The position numbers and the translations under genes are program-made. From the NCBI RefSeq assembly GCF_032854445.1, contig NC_088301.1, forward strand, positions 19,895,808 to 19,959,807: a stretch of DNA of 64,000 nt, given 5' to 3'. This DNA is from Liolophura sinensis. Lineage: Eukaryota; Mollusca; Polyplacophora; Chitonida; Chitonidae. Shown here piece by piece: positions 1-10,261 of the stretch. Under the pieces are notes generated by a model that was not told the DNA's origin, made no database searches, and saw only the letters and a list, made by a program, of their open reading frames with translations. Within the stretch, counting starts at the first letter, position 1. Each line of letters opens with the position of its first letter.

Positions 1-583
1 TGTACAATAACGAACACCTGAAAGAATTTTATTGACGAATGCTAATGGTGAGGATACCAGGGCCTTAAGGTGAGGCCTGTTTGGTGGTGGCGTGGAATGA
101 TGTGTTAAGGCAAGCCTATAGAGCGGCAGATGCTCTTTATTAAGCCTGCAAACACTTTGTCCATCGAAAAAAAAAATACAGCAAGAGGGAATAACTTTCC
201 TTGTTAATCGGCATGAAAATGTGAGAATCTCTCCGTTTATACGACCACATGTAGGTGGAATCAGTTCTCCATTAGCACGAACTTAATTCTGTGTATTTTG
301 TTGAATGAAGTCTTTTTTCTGCGTCATTTTTGGTGTACAGGTGCATGTTTGGTATCGAAATGATGGAGATGATGTCTAGATACGAGTTTTAATAACAAAA
401 ATTTGAAATTCCGGTGAGAGGACACCAGTAAACAGGTGATGATGAGGCTGCGAGTGACGTCCCCTCGGCGTTGTTAGGCACCCCTCCAGGCTGTAACAAG
501 GAAAAGTCCAGATTTTAACCCTCGACCCTCAAGATTTTTATGGCTGCTTTCTCATAGGCTGCACCAGTAAACACTGTAAATAT
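1..583. other. Intergenic, no gene seen
   Basis: No open frame with coding character. Around 75-135 there is weak resemblance (a GGTGGTGGCG...AGAGCGGCA stretch) to the end of the dispersed TIR element described at 12095-12420, so part of this may be an old copy. Confidence 0.4.
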
Positions 584-1012
584 TTATGTGTTTATCTCAC
601 CCACAGGTAGTGGTTTGCCAGCGTAAAGTCGTCACCCTGACTGTAAACATTTCTGTGTTTATCTCACCTACAGGTAGTGGCTGGCAGCGTAAGTCTTCGC
701 GCTGACTGTAAAACATTTCTGTGTTTATCTCACCCACAGGTAGTGGCTGGCAGCGTAAAGTCTTCGCGCTGACTGTAAACATATCTGTGTTTATCTCACC
801 CACAGGTAGTGGCTGGCAGCGTAAAGTCTTCGCGGTGACTGTAAACATTTCTGTGTTTATCTCACCCACAGGTAGTGGCTGGCAGCGTAAAGTCTTCGCG
901 GTGACTGTAAAACATATCTGTGTTTATCTCACCCACAGGTAGTGGCTGGCAGCGTAAAGTCTTCGCGGTGACTGTAAACATATCTGTGTTTATCTCACCC
1001 ACAGGTAGTGGT
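584..1012. repeat. 66-bp tandem array, about 6.5 copies
   Basis: The unit runs from CTGTGTTTATCTCACCCACAG through GGTAGTGGCTGGCAGCG to CTGACTGTAAACAT; successive units start 66 bp apart (for example 785 and 851). Since 66 is a multiple of three, open frames run through it on both strands, but these only reflect the repeat. Each unit contains a pyrimidine tract followed by CACAG and then GTAGTGG, which resembles a 3' and a 5' splice site back to back. Confidence 0.9.
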
Positions 1013-1483
1013 GAGGATCCTAATCAGCAATAGTAAACCACAATGACCCATACCTTGTGCAATCCTTATACTCCACCCGCGGCCTTACATCAGTAATACG
1101 CACAATTCTCTCAGAAAACTTTTTCACGGAAGAGAAAATTGTTACCACTACAGACGAAGCCTTTCTCGCATAGAGAAAACGTTAGAAGATGGGAAAAAAT
1201 CTTTTACCCCCGTGCAAAAACTCTCATACCGCTTAGAAAACCATTCGGCAAGACGGCTGATTTTGGCGTAGAGCAAATGTGAACACTCCCTGTAGCTACC
1301 ACAGTTAACAGGTTCTTATAGATGGCTACACTGGAAAAGGGTAATGTACTACAAGAGCTTGCACCGTATCAATGTGGAATGTTTAAATTTCCCCTACACG
1401 ACTATGGAACTTTTTGTAGCCATTGCACCGCGGAGAAGCTATTTAACCCCCCCCCCCTCCTCCCCCCCCCCCAAAAACAAATA
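1013..1483. other. Intergenic, no gene seen
   Basis: Unique-looking sequence with a homopolymer C patch near 1448-1472. No coding or RNA gene signal found. Confidence 0.4.
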
Positions 1484-2224
1484 TTATTTGTTCACGGGTG
1501 ATGTCTTTAAAACCTTATTGTAAATTAAGATAAAATGTAAACAAAATTCGAATGACGCTGTGGGCCACCATATGTAATGAGGACAGAGTTCTCTCGATAT
1601 TTGCCCTAGTGTGGCCGTCTGCATTGTATTCCAACGAAATTCCACGATACACATTGTTAGAGGAAATGCCTTATTTAAGAGAATCTGTTCTTTGAAACAC
1701 TGTCGATTTCGCCAGTTTTCGACCCACGCAAGAGGTACAAAAAAAGGAACAAAAAAGACAGAAACAAAAAAAAAAAAAAAAAAAAAAACCCAGCTCATCC
1801 AGGTGATGACTTGTCTTAGATCTCCGAGATCTTAATTTGCTTGTGATAACGTCAATAAGTTGTCATAGCAACCAAAGTGAATCTAAGCATAAGTTTGCTT
1901 TGTAGTCATAGATGTAAGGAAAGTTGCATGGCTAATTGTCCTTGGAGTCCAGTGCTTTTTCAAAACAAGACGCCTTAATAATCTGGGTTCCTGTGTTCTT
2001 ATTTGGTATATTGTTCTTAAATGACTTCTTAGATAAATAAGATCGGAAGCGAGGTCCCTGCATGTGCCTGACATATTTCTGCGTCGACTGAAAAACAAAT
2101 GAGCATTACTAAAAGAACAAACGACTGATTGATTTATAGCCTGAGTGACTGAGAACTATTTATGTATGGACTGATTTTTTTAGAGATTGATTGATTTATT
2201 AATTGACTGATTTACACGTTGGTT

Positions 2225-2440
2225 GATCGATGCTTAATGTCATACTTAAGAATTTCTCTCTTTTACGATGACGGTCAGATTCATGCGTGGAGGAAACCGG
2301 AATGCCCAGGGTAAACCACCGACATGTGGCAAATAACTGATAAACTTCGCCATTGCGTGGCATATTATTGCTGGAAGTACTCGCCAGCGAACGTTAGAGC
2401 CATTAAGGCGTTGTACACTACTTATTATCACGGAGGACCC
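2225..2440 (+). repeat. Dispersed repeat (GGAGGAAACCGGAATGCCC family)
   Basis: The block AATTTCTCTCTTTTACGATG, GTGGAGGAAACCGGAATGCC, then GTAAACCACCGACATGTGGC and a CATTGCGTGGCATAT end is also found truncated at 11130-11230 and in diverged form at 26990-27160. It looks like a SINE-type interspersed repeat, but no tRNA head is visible here. Confidence 0.5.
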
Positions 2441-2727
2441 ACGAACAGTAAGAGAAGGGGAATCCTTATCTAAGTTCAGTCTTGAACCGAAAAGCCGTGT
2501 GTGTCAGAGAGCGAAAAGCAAGCACCTTTACCACTTGGCCTCGATGCGCTTCTACACTGAATAAAAAAGATAGGTTGGTCGGTTGGTGAAGTGATCTGTA
2601 AGTCGGTCCATTAGTGTTTGACTTGGTCATTAAGTAGGCTGATCAGTTGGTCGTGAGGTGGTAGGTAGGTAAATAAGTTTTATGACTTGGTCATAAAGAA
2701 GGCTGATTAGCAACTAGCAACATCTAG

Positions 2728-2864
2728 CAACAACTTGCGGATGGTCGTGGGTTTCCCCCGGGCACTGCCAGGTTTCCTCACACCATAATGCTGGCCGCCG
2801 TAGTATAAGTGAAATATTCTTGAGTACGTCATAAAACATCAAATAAATAAATAAATAAATAAAT
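2728..2864 (+). mobile_element. SINE family 1, 3' fragment
   Basis: Carries the core GTCGTGGGTTTCCCCCGGGC, CCATAATGCTGGCCGCCG, GTGAAATATTCTTGAGTACG and an (AAAT)n tail, but lacks the tRNA-like head. It is inserted in the minisatellite of duplication copy A. Confidence 0.85.
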
Positions 2865-2937
2865 CGGTGGTTTGGTCATTAAGTAGAATGATCAGTTGCT
2901 GAAGTGGTCGGTAGGCAGGTAGATCAATTGTGGTTTG

Positions 2938-3101
2938 ATTTATTTATTTATTTGATTTGTGTTCTACGCTGTACTCAAGAATATTTCACTTATACGACGG
3001 CGGCCAGCATTATGGTGGGTGAAAACCGGGCAGAGCCCGGGGGAAATCCACGACCACTCGCAGGATGCTGCAGACCTTCCCAGATACAGCCGGAGAGGGA
3101 G
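2938..3101 (-). mobile_element. SINE family 1, 3' fragment
   Basis: Reverse orientation: starts with the TTTATTTATTTATTTGAT tail, then ACTCAAGAATATTTCACTTA, CGGCGGCCAGCATTATGGTG, and ends around CCGGAGAGG. The tRNA head is missing. Confidence 0.85.
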
Positions 3102-3330
3102 CAGTTTGTGGTTTGGTCATTAAGTAGACTGATCAATTGTTGAAGTGGTCGTTAGTTAGGTATATCAGTTTGTGGTTTGGTCATTAAGTAAACTGATCAG
3201 TTGTTAAAGTGGTCGGTAGGTAGGTAGATCAGTTTGTGGTTTGGTCAATAAGTAAACTTATTAGTTGGGGAAGTGGTCAGTAGGTATGTACATCAGTCTG
3301 GGGTTTGGTCATTACGTATATTGATCAGGT

Positions 3331-3985
3331 GGTCTTGTTGCGCAACGTGTTGGCTAGACAAGTGTCACATGTTATTCTACGCCAATCCCAGAGGTTGTTT
3401 AAGAACACGATGGCCGCGCTGGGCTACCATACATATCCGCGTAATGGTTTTCTTGCCACACCGTTTTCTACTAGAATGAGACTTTATGCTCCATGAAGTG
3501 GCCCATTCTCCGGACAAACAATCGAGATATAATGCCAATAGAAACCAGGCAAATAACAGACCGACCGAGCTTGCCTGAAACCATTAACGTGATATTCTAC
3601 AGCAGTCGGCAGCGCTGACTTGGCTGTTTTCGTCATCCATTTAACCCTTTAAAATCCTCAATGGTTTGACGAAAACTACATGGAATCATTTTCTATAAGA
3701 TATCTTCAACGTCCCAGTTTCGTCATTATTTTGTATTGCAACGCAAAACCACCGTAAACATTACACTTGCCAGTTAGAATGTGAATGTGAATGCTCAATT
3801 TAAATCCCATTCTTTTCGCATCGGAGCGTGTATCACAGCTTGTATGAATGGGATATCCCCTGATGTCGTGCAGACATAGAGTAGGTGGAGATCTGATGTA
3901 TACAAAAGTTACACCAGATTCAACCCGATTAACCTTTCTTTGCCTTATTAAATGCTAATTCCATTTTGTGTATATGTAACCACTT
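3331..3985. other. Intergenic, no gene seen
   Basis: No coding or RNA signal recognised. Two short overlapping open frames near 3273-3496 look like chance. Confidence 0.35.
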
Positions 3986-3989
3986 ACTC

Positions 3990-4470
3990 TGACGTGGTGT
4001 ATATAAATATCATTCCAAAAATATGCATTTATGGAGATTCGATCGCACACTGGGCCCATAAACAGGTCTTGAAAGAAAAACGAGGACACCTGGACCTTGA
4101 GAGGCGTGGGGGTCACATCACATGGCATGGGTGTGCGCGGGAATGCGATGTGAGTCTTTGCAGGATAGCGTCCAGGGGGACTTCTCCACTGATGTCAAAC
4201 CGGACATACTAGTTATCCATTTGGGATCGAACAATATAACAACGCCGTGCGGAGATTTATATCACAATATCACTGCAACTCTGACTTGTATTAAATTACT
4301 TCTCCCTGAATGCGTGATTATCTGGACATTCCACCAGGGGTGTACTGGCATGGAGCCCGGGATCTGCGAGTGGTGGATCGACCCCGTAGACGGGTAAATA
4401 AATCGGTGGATGCGGTAGATAGCTCTCATCTGTCTGCTACTGGCCTGTCCATATATATCTGAACACCCTG
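3990..4470 (+). mobile_element. Fossil fragment: SGNH-hydrolase part of a Ngaro/DIRS-type retrotransposon
   Basis: Translations show YGDSIAHWAHKQ (a GDS block followed by a Trp) and DILVIHLGSNNI (resembling the VVIHLGGNDL-type block of the SGNH hydrolase carried by Ngaro-type tyrosine-recombinase retrotransposons), then an IIWTF segment and a Ser-His-Leu-Ser segment typical of the domain's end. Only this part of an element is seen. No reverse transcriptase, recombinase or terminal repeat was recognised nearby. It is broken and looks old. The family assignment rests on remembered similarity of these blocks. Confidence 0.55.
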
Positions 4471-5292
4471 AGTGGTTGGTTAGCAACTTTTAGAAACACC
4501 AGCAGCTCTCAGCTAATTATTCGGGCATAAGCCACGGATATTAACCACATAGAGTTGTTTTTGTTGTGTTTCTGACATATATATGAATTTCCTTAGACGT
4601 AGTGCAGCCCATATATTTCGGGGGTTTCAAGCGGACATAGGTCTCGCTTGGTGGCGGTATCTCTGTGGGCAATGTCCCGTACTTTGAATATAGCTCTAAC
4701 ACACGTGTACAATGTATATAGTATATGCGCTTGACCACGCTAACGTGTTCTGTAGGGTGGGGTAGTCTCCTGGGGTGTTCCCAGGGACCGGTGAAAAAAA
4801 AAATTACCGCCAAGCCATTCTTGTGTTCCCGCAGGAAGCTCGCTCGCCCGTGGTGTTCCCCACCTAAACAATCCTTCATTATGTGTGATTCTGCCCAAGC
4901 GTATTTCATGACGATGACATCGGAGTATGTTTTGGCTTGCACAAGAGCATTGTGGGATATCAATAAAGTCAAGCAAAGCCTAAGGGACACATTGTTCACG
5001 GAAGAATACCAGCAAGTTTTCTTTCACTGTAGTGACTACGTTTATTGTAAATTCAAGGAGGTTTTCTCAGAGGAAGGTAGTCTTTTTTAATGTTATATGG
5101 ATCTTTGTATAATGTTTGCGTACAATAGCGTTGTGCAGCAAAACGTTCCATAAACTGAATTTGGCAAACGGCAGGTTATTTAATTCCCTTAGCCAGTCAG
5201 GGATGGACTTTTTTTTACTGGCATTAAACAAATAAAAGGGACAGTACATTAATTTTGTGAATAAGAAAAGACTAATATTTTAACTTGTTTAG

Positions 5293-7182
5293 ATGTCAAC
5301 CGCCGAATGAGAATGTGGTCCGAAGGTTGCTCGGTCACATCACGGAGATGTCCGGTATTCCCAGGCTCAAGCCTTCCTGGTGGACGGGGTTGTGTCCCTT
5401 GGCAGCCGCAGCGAACAGGAGCCTCTACCTTGTTGTGAATCATTTATGTAAGTTTCCAAGTTGGATTTTTTAGCTTAATTTTGATAATTTGATTTGAGAC
5501 AACATAGCATTGGTTTTGAACGAACGTAAATTTGGTTTGGAAACAATCTGAATTTGGTTTTGAAAGAAACCCAACTTCGCTTAATTTCCTTTATACACAG
5601 CCAAAGATGATAATTCACAGTGAAAATATCCTAGGCCCTATTTTCAAGCATTGTACAGGTATATTAATTATATATACTGTAATGTAAAAACTGTATAATA
5701 GTTTGTTTCATAATGTACATGCATCTTATTCTGCTCAATGTATCTTTTCAGACGATGTGTAAGCAACCTTGGCATTTCTGTTCTGCTGCCTCTTGCCCAC
5801 TGTCGGACTGCTGATAGGCCTAGGACGATGTGACAAACCAGCCGGTACGTACAAAATGTAGCGTCAATGTGTATATTGGGCCAGTAAATCTGTATCTAAT
5901 TGCAGAAATTTGACATAGATATTAAAATCAAATTGTAAATGTAGACTTAGGGTATTCGCAAACCACTGTCCAGATTTCTATTCCAACCAACTGGTGTGAT
6001 CTGCATTTGTTTATTTCTTTATTTATCTGAAGTCAGAAAATGTTTGACTTATATTGTGCCTTACGTACTTGAAGGTAATCAGTATTTCTACAGTTGATGT
6101 ACACTGACAATTCCGTGTCTACAATCTTTATCTCATATTTTCTCTGTATTTTGCTTTTTACGACATAGCCATTTCTGACGACGTCGATGTGGGTAAGGAA
6201 GTTGTCTAAGCCAAAAACAATATATTTATGTGATTGGTGTTTTACGCCGAACTTATGTCATGGTATTGCCAATTACAAAATGAATCGTTATCACGTTCAA
6301 TAGAACTGTCAGCTTAACATCAAACTGTTATCAGTTATACAAATAGCAACTGAACTATAATACTCGAGAAGACACGAGTATGGATAGGTTTCACAATGCT
6401 AGTGATGAACAAAACGACAAACACACTTTGTACATAATGACAAAGCACACTTTGTACATAATGAGAAAGCACACTTTGTACATAATGAGAAAGCACACTT
6501 TGTACATAATGAAAAGCTTGCGGTACGTCATAGTATTATTATATTAATGTTATATTATATTAACTATAATACCACAATTTAAACATTTCAAAAATCTTTT
6601 GAGACAAACAGTTTTATCATATTTTATGGTTTTAGAACCTGTTTGCCCCGTGACTCTAAAAGGAGCAAAAGACATGCCTTGTGAGTAAACAATACTTACG
6701 AATTCTCCGGCTTCTTGCATCCTCTGATCGTTTTATTTCGATTGACTTGGTGTCATTTTGATGGAAACAACGTAATAAAAATAACACAAGTTAATTATGT
6801 GAATATTTTGACTGCTTCAGGCCCTACAGAGACCCCTTTGACAGAAACAGATCACCCTGTAGAAGAAATCTACACTAAGTGTGCAAGTGACACAAATACA
6901 GATATACTTAATCCTTATTTCTGTGCCTTTATGCTATATAGCAGCCAAGAGTAAGTGATGCACACTAGGTGTGTCAATGATACAACAGTAGATACTTAAT
7001 CATTAATCATATCTGAGAAAATTTGTGAAAGGTCGGTGATTTCCTCAAGCCCTCCGTTTTCCTCCATCCGTAAAACGGACAACCACTGGTTAAGTAAATA
7101 AATAAATATGCGTGAACTAATATACTTATGTTTCTCTTGTTGTAGGAGCCAGATATCTTTACCTCCACATACAGGAAGTTAA
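5293..7182 (+). CDS. Candidate unrecognised multi-exon gene
   Basis: Five segments join with consistent splice phases. They are 5293-5447 (acceptor TTGTTTAG, donor GTAAGT), 6169-6192 (24-nt micro-exon, acceptor GACATAG, donor GTAAGG), 6636-6680 (acceptor GGTTTTAG, donor GTGAGT), 6821-6950 (acceptor TGCTTCAG, donor GTAAGT) and 7146-7182 ending in TAA. Junction phases run 1, 1, 1, 2. The peptide contains ENVVRRLLGHITEMSGIPRL, SWWTGLCPLAAAANRSLYLV, EPVCPVTLKGAKDMP and TETPLTETDHPVEEIYTKC. I recognise no domain. Runs of phase-1 introns are common in extracellular proteins, which is only a hint. An upstream exon is needed and was not found with a matching phase, and an alternative frame is open through most of the first exon. 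It could also be chance or a pseudogene. Confidence 0.3.
6418..6513. repeat. 24-bp tandem repeat, 4 copies
   Basis: Unit AAAGCACACTTTGTACATAA plus TGAG, four near-identical copies, inside an intron of the preceding gene candidate. Confidence 0.85.
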
Positions 7183-7256
7183 TCTTGAAGATATTGATCA
7201 ACTCTGCCCTCACTGCTTTGTCTATTCCCAAACGTGATTTGGCTTGAACTTACGAG

Positions 7257-7509
7257 AGGGACGGGCAGGGCAACCCAACCCTGATGGTCGTTCATCCCAA
7301 GGACTTCAGGGTGAGGGTTACCTCCGGGCCGTACGGCCTTGACCTTGAGGTTTGCCATCTGGGCCGGGAAGTGGGCCGGGTAGGAGGGCAGGTCTACAGG
7401 CACCTGCACGTCAGACTGTACCAGGCCAGGTACCTGGGAATCAGACGATTGAAGGAGGGACGCTTGGTGGTCTGTGGATCCGGGTGGAATCTCCGGACCG
7501 CAGGATAAT
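7257..7509 (+). CDS. Coding-looking GC-rich open frame, unrecognised
   Basis: An open frame ending at TAA near 7507-7509 reads through LMVVHPKDFRVRVTSGPYGL, DLEVCHLGREVGRVGGQVYR and HLHVRLYQARYLGIRRLKEG. It is much richer in G+C than its surroundings and has few low-complexity features, so it may be a terminal exon or a gene relic. A possible 3' splice site lies just upstream (pyrimidine-rich stretch then ACTTACGAG). No family recognised. Its relation to the 5293-7182 candidate is unclear because the frames do not join simply. Confidence 0.3.
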
Positions 7510-7854
7510 AATGCAGCATTTTTATCTCTATTTAGTTCCTTTTTTTTTGCCTTTTCGCTTACACGACGGCGGTGATGTTTTTGGTGGGGTAAACCACCGA
7601 CCGTGACCAGGTACCTGTCAATTCTCCTGACTTGCGGCCGTAAAGGCCTTATTGTGGCAGCGAGTCGGTGCTATAACACGAATAACCATACATGTGTATC
7701 TTTCATAACTTCTTTCCACCTTTTTAGCTGTGCCTAAGACTGTCTGGGGTAAATAAATATTTATCATTGAAACGAATCACAGAACTTTCGTTTCTTTTCA
7801 CTCACACACTCACATTCATTTTACTCGTGTTTATATGACGTGTTTATTCATGGA

Positions 7855-8190
7855 CGGCTTCGCTGACCTAACGGTTAGAGCGTCCGTCGCGATGTCGGGA
7901 GGCCACGGGATCAAACCCGGATTGGGTCATACCAAACATTTTGAAATCGGTACTCGTTTGACGCTCAGCACTAAGAGGTTAGAGTAAGGAAACACGAATG
8001 GTTGGCCCGGTGTCAGTATAGTGTGACAGGGTGGGGTTCATGTCTGGTATCTTCTGGATGATGCTTCAGTGGCGACGTGGATTTGCCCTGCCCCAAGAAG
8101 ACACAACATATGTACAGGCACCTGACGACTCCTCGTCGTTATATGACTGAAAAATTGCTAAGTACTAGTTTAAACCACAAGCATACATAC
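7855..8190 (+). mobile_element. SINE family 2
   Basis: A tRNA-like head shows A box TGACCTAACGGTTAGAGCG and B-box-like GGATCAAACCC. The tail TCGTTATATGACTGAAAAATT, then CTAAGTAC...TTTAAACCACAAGCA, ends in (CATA)n. The same tail ends the elements at 27180, 61336 and 62545. The body has degraded. Confidence 0.75.
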
Positions 8191-10017
8191 ATACATTCTT
8201 GGTATACAGATCTAACTGCAGGACTATGCCAAGAGAGTGCTGGGAGGCGTCTAGACTGCCTCTGTTTCAGCTTTAGAGGCCATTTGTCATATTTACAGCT
8301 AACATTAGATTAAACTGACACGTTTGATCATTGGCCAGCTATCACACTGTCGTCGCTGCTCCTCTTTTCCTTTAATATTTTATACTAAGTACATCTACGA
8401 TACCAAGAACACATGCGTTTAACTTTCCGCGGTGTGACAAACTAATCACATAACTGATTCTCCTCTAGGGATGGAACATCTCAACTAAATACATAGCCTT
8501 ATACTCTTGTTTAACTGATGAATCTCGTTGCAATAATCATGTTAGTCAATTCAGCCTGTACCCTTCCATGTACGTGTTTTTGTCTTATTTAGTAATAGGG
8601 TATTCCCACGCAAATTATTTCATTTGAAGGTAAACATCTTAAAATCGATTATTATTAACTTAAAAATTGTGATTACTTTGCAGGTAAAAAGATGAAGATT
8701 GGTTGACTGATTTTAAAATCATTATATTGCCACTGCTTGTATCCGACGAAATATTTGATCTATAAAATGTATATATCGACTTTTGACACGTTTTTAATCA
8801 ACATAATTGAAACACAGATACCCATACACACGTTACCATAGCAGAATAGCTATACGTTGACCGTTCTGTGTGGTCAGAAACAGACAGATTGGATGTAATG
8901 TGCCAGACCGCCATCATATCACATCACAAATCACATGATCAGGGACATGGTTATATTGGATGTGATTTGCCAAATATATCAGATGTATATAAAATTAGAA
9001 GGCAATTCCTGGGAGTGCAATAGTTTGCCATTCCTATGAGATATACAGAAACAAATATGCCCTCAGAGATTAACAGTTCACCCGTCGAGGACAAAATTAC
9101 AATTCGGTGCGATCTAAGGCTATTGAAGGTTCTCCCGTTTTATTTGTTGGGAACTGAAATCTGACAAGAGTTTGCAAAATAATAGTTCCCATGCATAATA
9201 AAGTTGCGCCCGTCCATGTTGGAAACAGGGGCTATGATTTTGTTTATTCGGTCTGAAGCGGCATGAACATATGCGCCAGGGCCCAGCTGTTCGAAAGTGT
9301 ATTAGCTAATCCTGGTATTAAGTCATATTTTATATTTAAATTTTTAGCCAACTCAGCAGCCAATGCAGTTCTCCAAACTCGAAGTATAACAGTAGCAGTT
9401 TTAGTTCATATTTAATATAATCCTACACAATTTTTTTTAGACTTAGCACAAAATTGCTTAACTTAAAGTTAAATCTGGTATTAAGTCTTAATTCAGTTTT
9501 GAGCAACCGTGCCCTGGACTCTTATCAGGGTTTCAGTTATAATAGTTTACCTGATATCCGTATAAATAAGAGAAGTATCAAAAAAAATCCGAAGTCAAAT
9601 TTCTAAAGACCAGTCTCACTGATAAAATTAGCATCACCATCTCTTGAAATTATATATATGTTTGTAACGGATGATAGTTAGTCGAAATTCATTCTGCCAT
9701 TCATTCATTTATCAATCGAAAAGGTCTGACACGAATGGCCACTATGAATGTTCTCCCTCTACCCCTCCCCCACCCCCAAACAACACTTCACTGCTCCCCC
9801 ACCGCCTCTTTCCTTCCCAGAACCACTGCTTCAGGCCTCAAACCAACACGTGAATTTCAGACTTGGTTCATTCTCAGATAATATCCCTTAACACAAAATT
9901 AGGCATAAGCAAGGGCTGCATAGGACTGCAATGATAAACACAAAACCCTTGTGACTGGTGATAGAGACTTGTTATACCTCTCCATGAATGAACATCTCTC
10001 TACCTTTTAACACAAAC
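8191..10017. other. Intergenic, no gene seen
   Basis: AT-rich sequence without recognisable coding, RNA or repeat structure apart from a C-rich patch at about 9755-9830. Confidence 0.4.
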
Positions 10018-10167
10018 CGTACGTGGGAAGGTCTGCAAGCGACGGATGGTCGTGAGTTTCCCCCGGGCTCTGCCCGGTTTCCACCCACAATAATGCTGAC
10101 CGCCGTCGTATAAGTGAAATATTCTTGAGTACGGCGTAAGACACCAATCAAATAAATAAATAAATTT
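10018..10167 (+). mobile_element. SINE family 1, 3' fragment
   Basis: ACGTGGGAAGGTCTGCAAGC, GTTTCCCCCGGGCTCTGCCC, TAATGCTGACCGCCGTCGTA and an (AAAT)n tail. It lies about 95 bp before duplication copy B. Confidence 0.85.
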
Positions 10168-10261
10168 AACACAAAACTCTGGCGAATTCTGCTCTCTCGT
10201 TTTCGTCCCGAACACTTCACTCGAACATTCACGCTACACTAAGCTAGAGAGATCCCCGCAT

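Larger units (their letters stand above)
1484..3330 (+). repeat. Segmental duplication, copy A
   Basis: Aligns by eye with 10262-11960 in the same orientation. Shared landmarks in order: TTGTAAATTA, CATTGTATTCCAACGAAAT, CATTGTTAGAGGAAATG, CACTGTCGATTTCGCCA, GACCCACGCAAGA, TCTTAATTTGCTTGTGATAAC, AGTGCTTTTTCAAAACAAGA, a GATTGATT-rich stretch, a GGAGGAAACCGGAATGCCCAGG block and a ~65-bp minisatellite. The copies differ by scattered substitutions and indels, so the duplication is not recent. Copy A has two SINEs inserted in its minisatellite that copy B lacks. Confidence 0.8.
2570..3330. repeat. ~65-bp minisatellite with two SINE insertions
   Basis: The unit contains GATCAGTTGGTGAAGTGGTC, GGTAGGTAGGTAGATCA and GTTTGGTCATTAAGTAG. 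Copies are degenerate. Two fragments of SINE family 1 in opposite orientation interrupt the array at 2728-2864 and 2938-3101. The same minisatellite occurs in the second duplication copy at 11250-11900, where it is uninterrupted. Confidence 0.8.

Noticed and set aside
4541-5090. Overlapping frames of 152 codons (minus) and 121 codons (plus)
   Set aside because: No recognisable motif. The plus frame's possible donors have a phase that does not match the 5293 exon in its preferred frame. Possibly an exon, but unsupported.
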